From: Climacium dendroides
Taxonomy: Eukaryota; Streptophyta; Bryopsida; Hypnales; Climaciaceae
Assembly (NCBI GenBank): GCA_950106755.1
Contig: OX467087.1
Location: 17,674,047-17,738,046 of the forward strand
DNA: 64,000 nucleotides
Direction: 5' to 3'
The notes under the pieces were generated by a model, which saw only the letters and a program-made list of their open reading frames with translations, searched no databases and was not told the DNA's origin. Positions 57,540 to 64,000 of the stretch are shown here, piece after piece. A program made the translations under genes and the position numbers. Numbering within the stretch: the stretch's first letter is position 1; every line of letters starts with the position of its first letter.

Positions 57540-58175
57540 AGTGGGAGGGGAGGAAGTGACTACAGAGGACGCCGTTTCTTGTCCGAGAACTGGATAAGAG
57601 CTGGTTGCGCTTCGCGCCCAGATCTCAGTTACGTCACGGCGTACTGCCAATGTACTGACAGTGGAAGTTTTCCTTCGTAGAAGGAACTCATAAGCTTCTG
57701 TTCTTTTAACTTAATTTGGGTGTGTCCCAAGGGAGGGGGAGGGGATAATTCAAAGCTAAAGGAGATGTCAACCAAGCCCAAGAGCCAAGCAAGACTCGGA
57801 CTGGAGTCAGTGGCTTGACATACCACTGACTGGATGTCATTCTCGCGTCTAATACACAGCACTGCACAAGACGAACACGTGAACATTTGGAGCTTCTAAG
57901 ACAACAATGATGGTCCAAATTGGGAGTGTGTCATATGTCATTGGATAGGATACAAACTTGTTTCACTACTCTAGACCTTGAGTTCATGCACCTACACACA
58001 TTAAAAAAAATCCATCAGGTTGTGTTTAAGACAACAATATTGGTCCGAATTAGGAGTGTTCCACATGTCATTTGACTTGGACGAGGGGAGGGATTGATTT
58101 AGGGAGGACGCGGGAACTGGATGAGAGCTGGTGGGGCTTCGCAGTATCGATATCGTGCCCGGATCTGCGGGACGT
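57540..58175. repeat. Intergenic region with imperfect direct repeats
   Basis: Two blocks repeat at about 530 and 125 bp spacing. 'gagaactggataagagctgg' near 57583 is like 'gggaactggatgagagctgg' near 58110. 'taagacaacaatgatggtcc' near 57897 is like 'taagacaacaatattggtcc' near 58026. Otherwise no gene was recognised between the Gly/Ser-rich gene and PEX6 copy B. Confidence 0.55.
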
Positions 58176-58558
58176 GAAACACCGGGCCTGTCAGGCAGTA
58201 GGGCCCCTGCCCGTGGGGCCTCACGCCTAGATAATTTTAAAGTGATGAAAAGGAATGAGGAACCAATGGTGAATTGGTGGTAATTAAGTTCACGATACGT
58301 ATGAATGAGATTTGAACCGCAGTTGAAATCTTTGTTCGACTCGGGGAAGCTTCCGCTTGCAAAGCTTCATGTACACTCTCAAGCTTCATAAACTGACTCC
58401 GTGCACTTCATGATTCAAGCTTCAGAATCCTTTGCATGAGAGTACAGTTTAGTATAATGAAGATGGAAACCTCTCAACAACAAAGACTACCTTTAACATC
58501 GGACATATTCAGTTTGCCAAGGAACAGAAGCCGACTAAAACCACCTTGTGCCTACTCA

Positions 58559-63787
<5,229 letters not shown>

Positions 63788-64000
63788 AACGCTCCTAAGA
63801 AATTCGTTTACATCGCCAAACTCCGTCAGATTCTAACCCTGCTCGGATCAGCATTCCATTTCGTGCAATGTCGCAAAGATATCCATTCTCAATACTGCTC
63901 CACTCTCCATCGGGCACAACAATTGCAAAGAAGTGAAACACTTGGCAAAATTGAGCGATTTTTTTTTTTTTCAAATTAAGGAATTCATACGCACGCTATC

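Overview
The window is nuclear DNA of a land plant. Genes have introns with GT/AG borders. The two single-copy-like genes recognised are a plant-type PEX6 (peroxisomal AAA+ ATPase) and a small Gly/Ser-rich protein gene. The rest is mostly nested transposable elements. The species cannot be named. A non-seed plant is a weak guess, resting on the look of one transposase-like protein.

Layout. Positions 1-5071 hold the promoter-proximal part of PEX6 on the minus strand (copy A). Positions 58560-64000 hold a second, nearly identical copy in the same orientation (copy B). Copy B has frameshifts and loses its second AAA domain at Walker B, so it is read as a pseudogene. From about 6.36 to 30.86 kb lies a very large composite element. 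On the plus strand it carries a coiled-coil/RING-finger gene and a SUVR1/2/4-like SET-domain histone methyltransferase gene. Convergently, on the minus strand, it carries a long multi-exon transposase-like gene. Its non-coding DNA is full of TAGTAC-type words. All three genes carry stops. It was hit by a 2.36-kb TG...CA insertion with a 5-bp target duplication (9959-12315) and by an 8.17-kb CACTA element with ATA target duplications (20475-28647), which splits the transposase-like gene.

Positions 31-39.5 kb are AT-rich DNA. They contain a TTAA-flanked MITE, a pair of old diverged direct repeats around a coiled-coil ORF, and a small palindromic MITE. Positions 39.96-51.79 kb form a two-level nest. 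The outer part is a retroelement with long direct terminal repeats, a Gag-like Arg/Gly-rich protein and an atypical reverse transcriptase. A second, 6.45-kb CACTA element sits inside its right terminal repeat. The left terminal repeat keeps the empty site, which proves the insertion and its ATA duplication. This CACTA element has inverted arrays of a GCAACTA-like word at its two ends.

Positions 52-55 kb hold MITE debris, 55-55.6 kb short tandem repeats, and 56.1-57.3 kb the intact-looking small Gly/Ser-rich gene with a TATA box. The direct PEX6 duplication about 58.9 kb apart, with one degraded copy, suggests the whole window lies between two arms of a segmental duplication later filled with transposons. 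The most notable content is the large element, whose minus-strand transposase-like gene sits beside a captured plant histone H3 methyltransferase. Exon limits are read by eye from splice consensus and known protein families.
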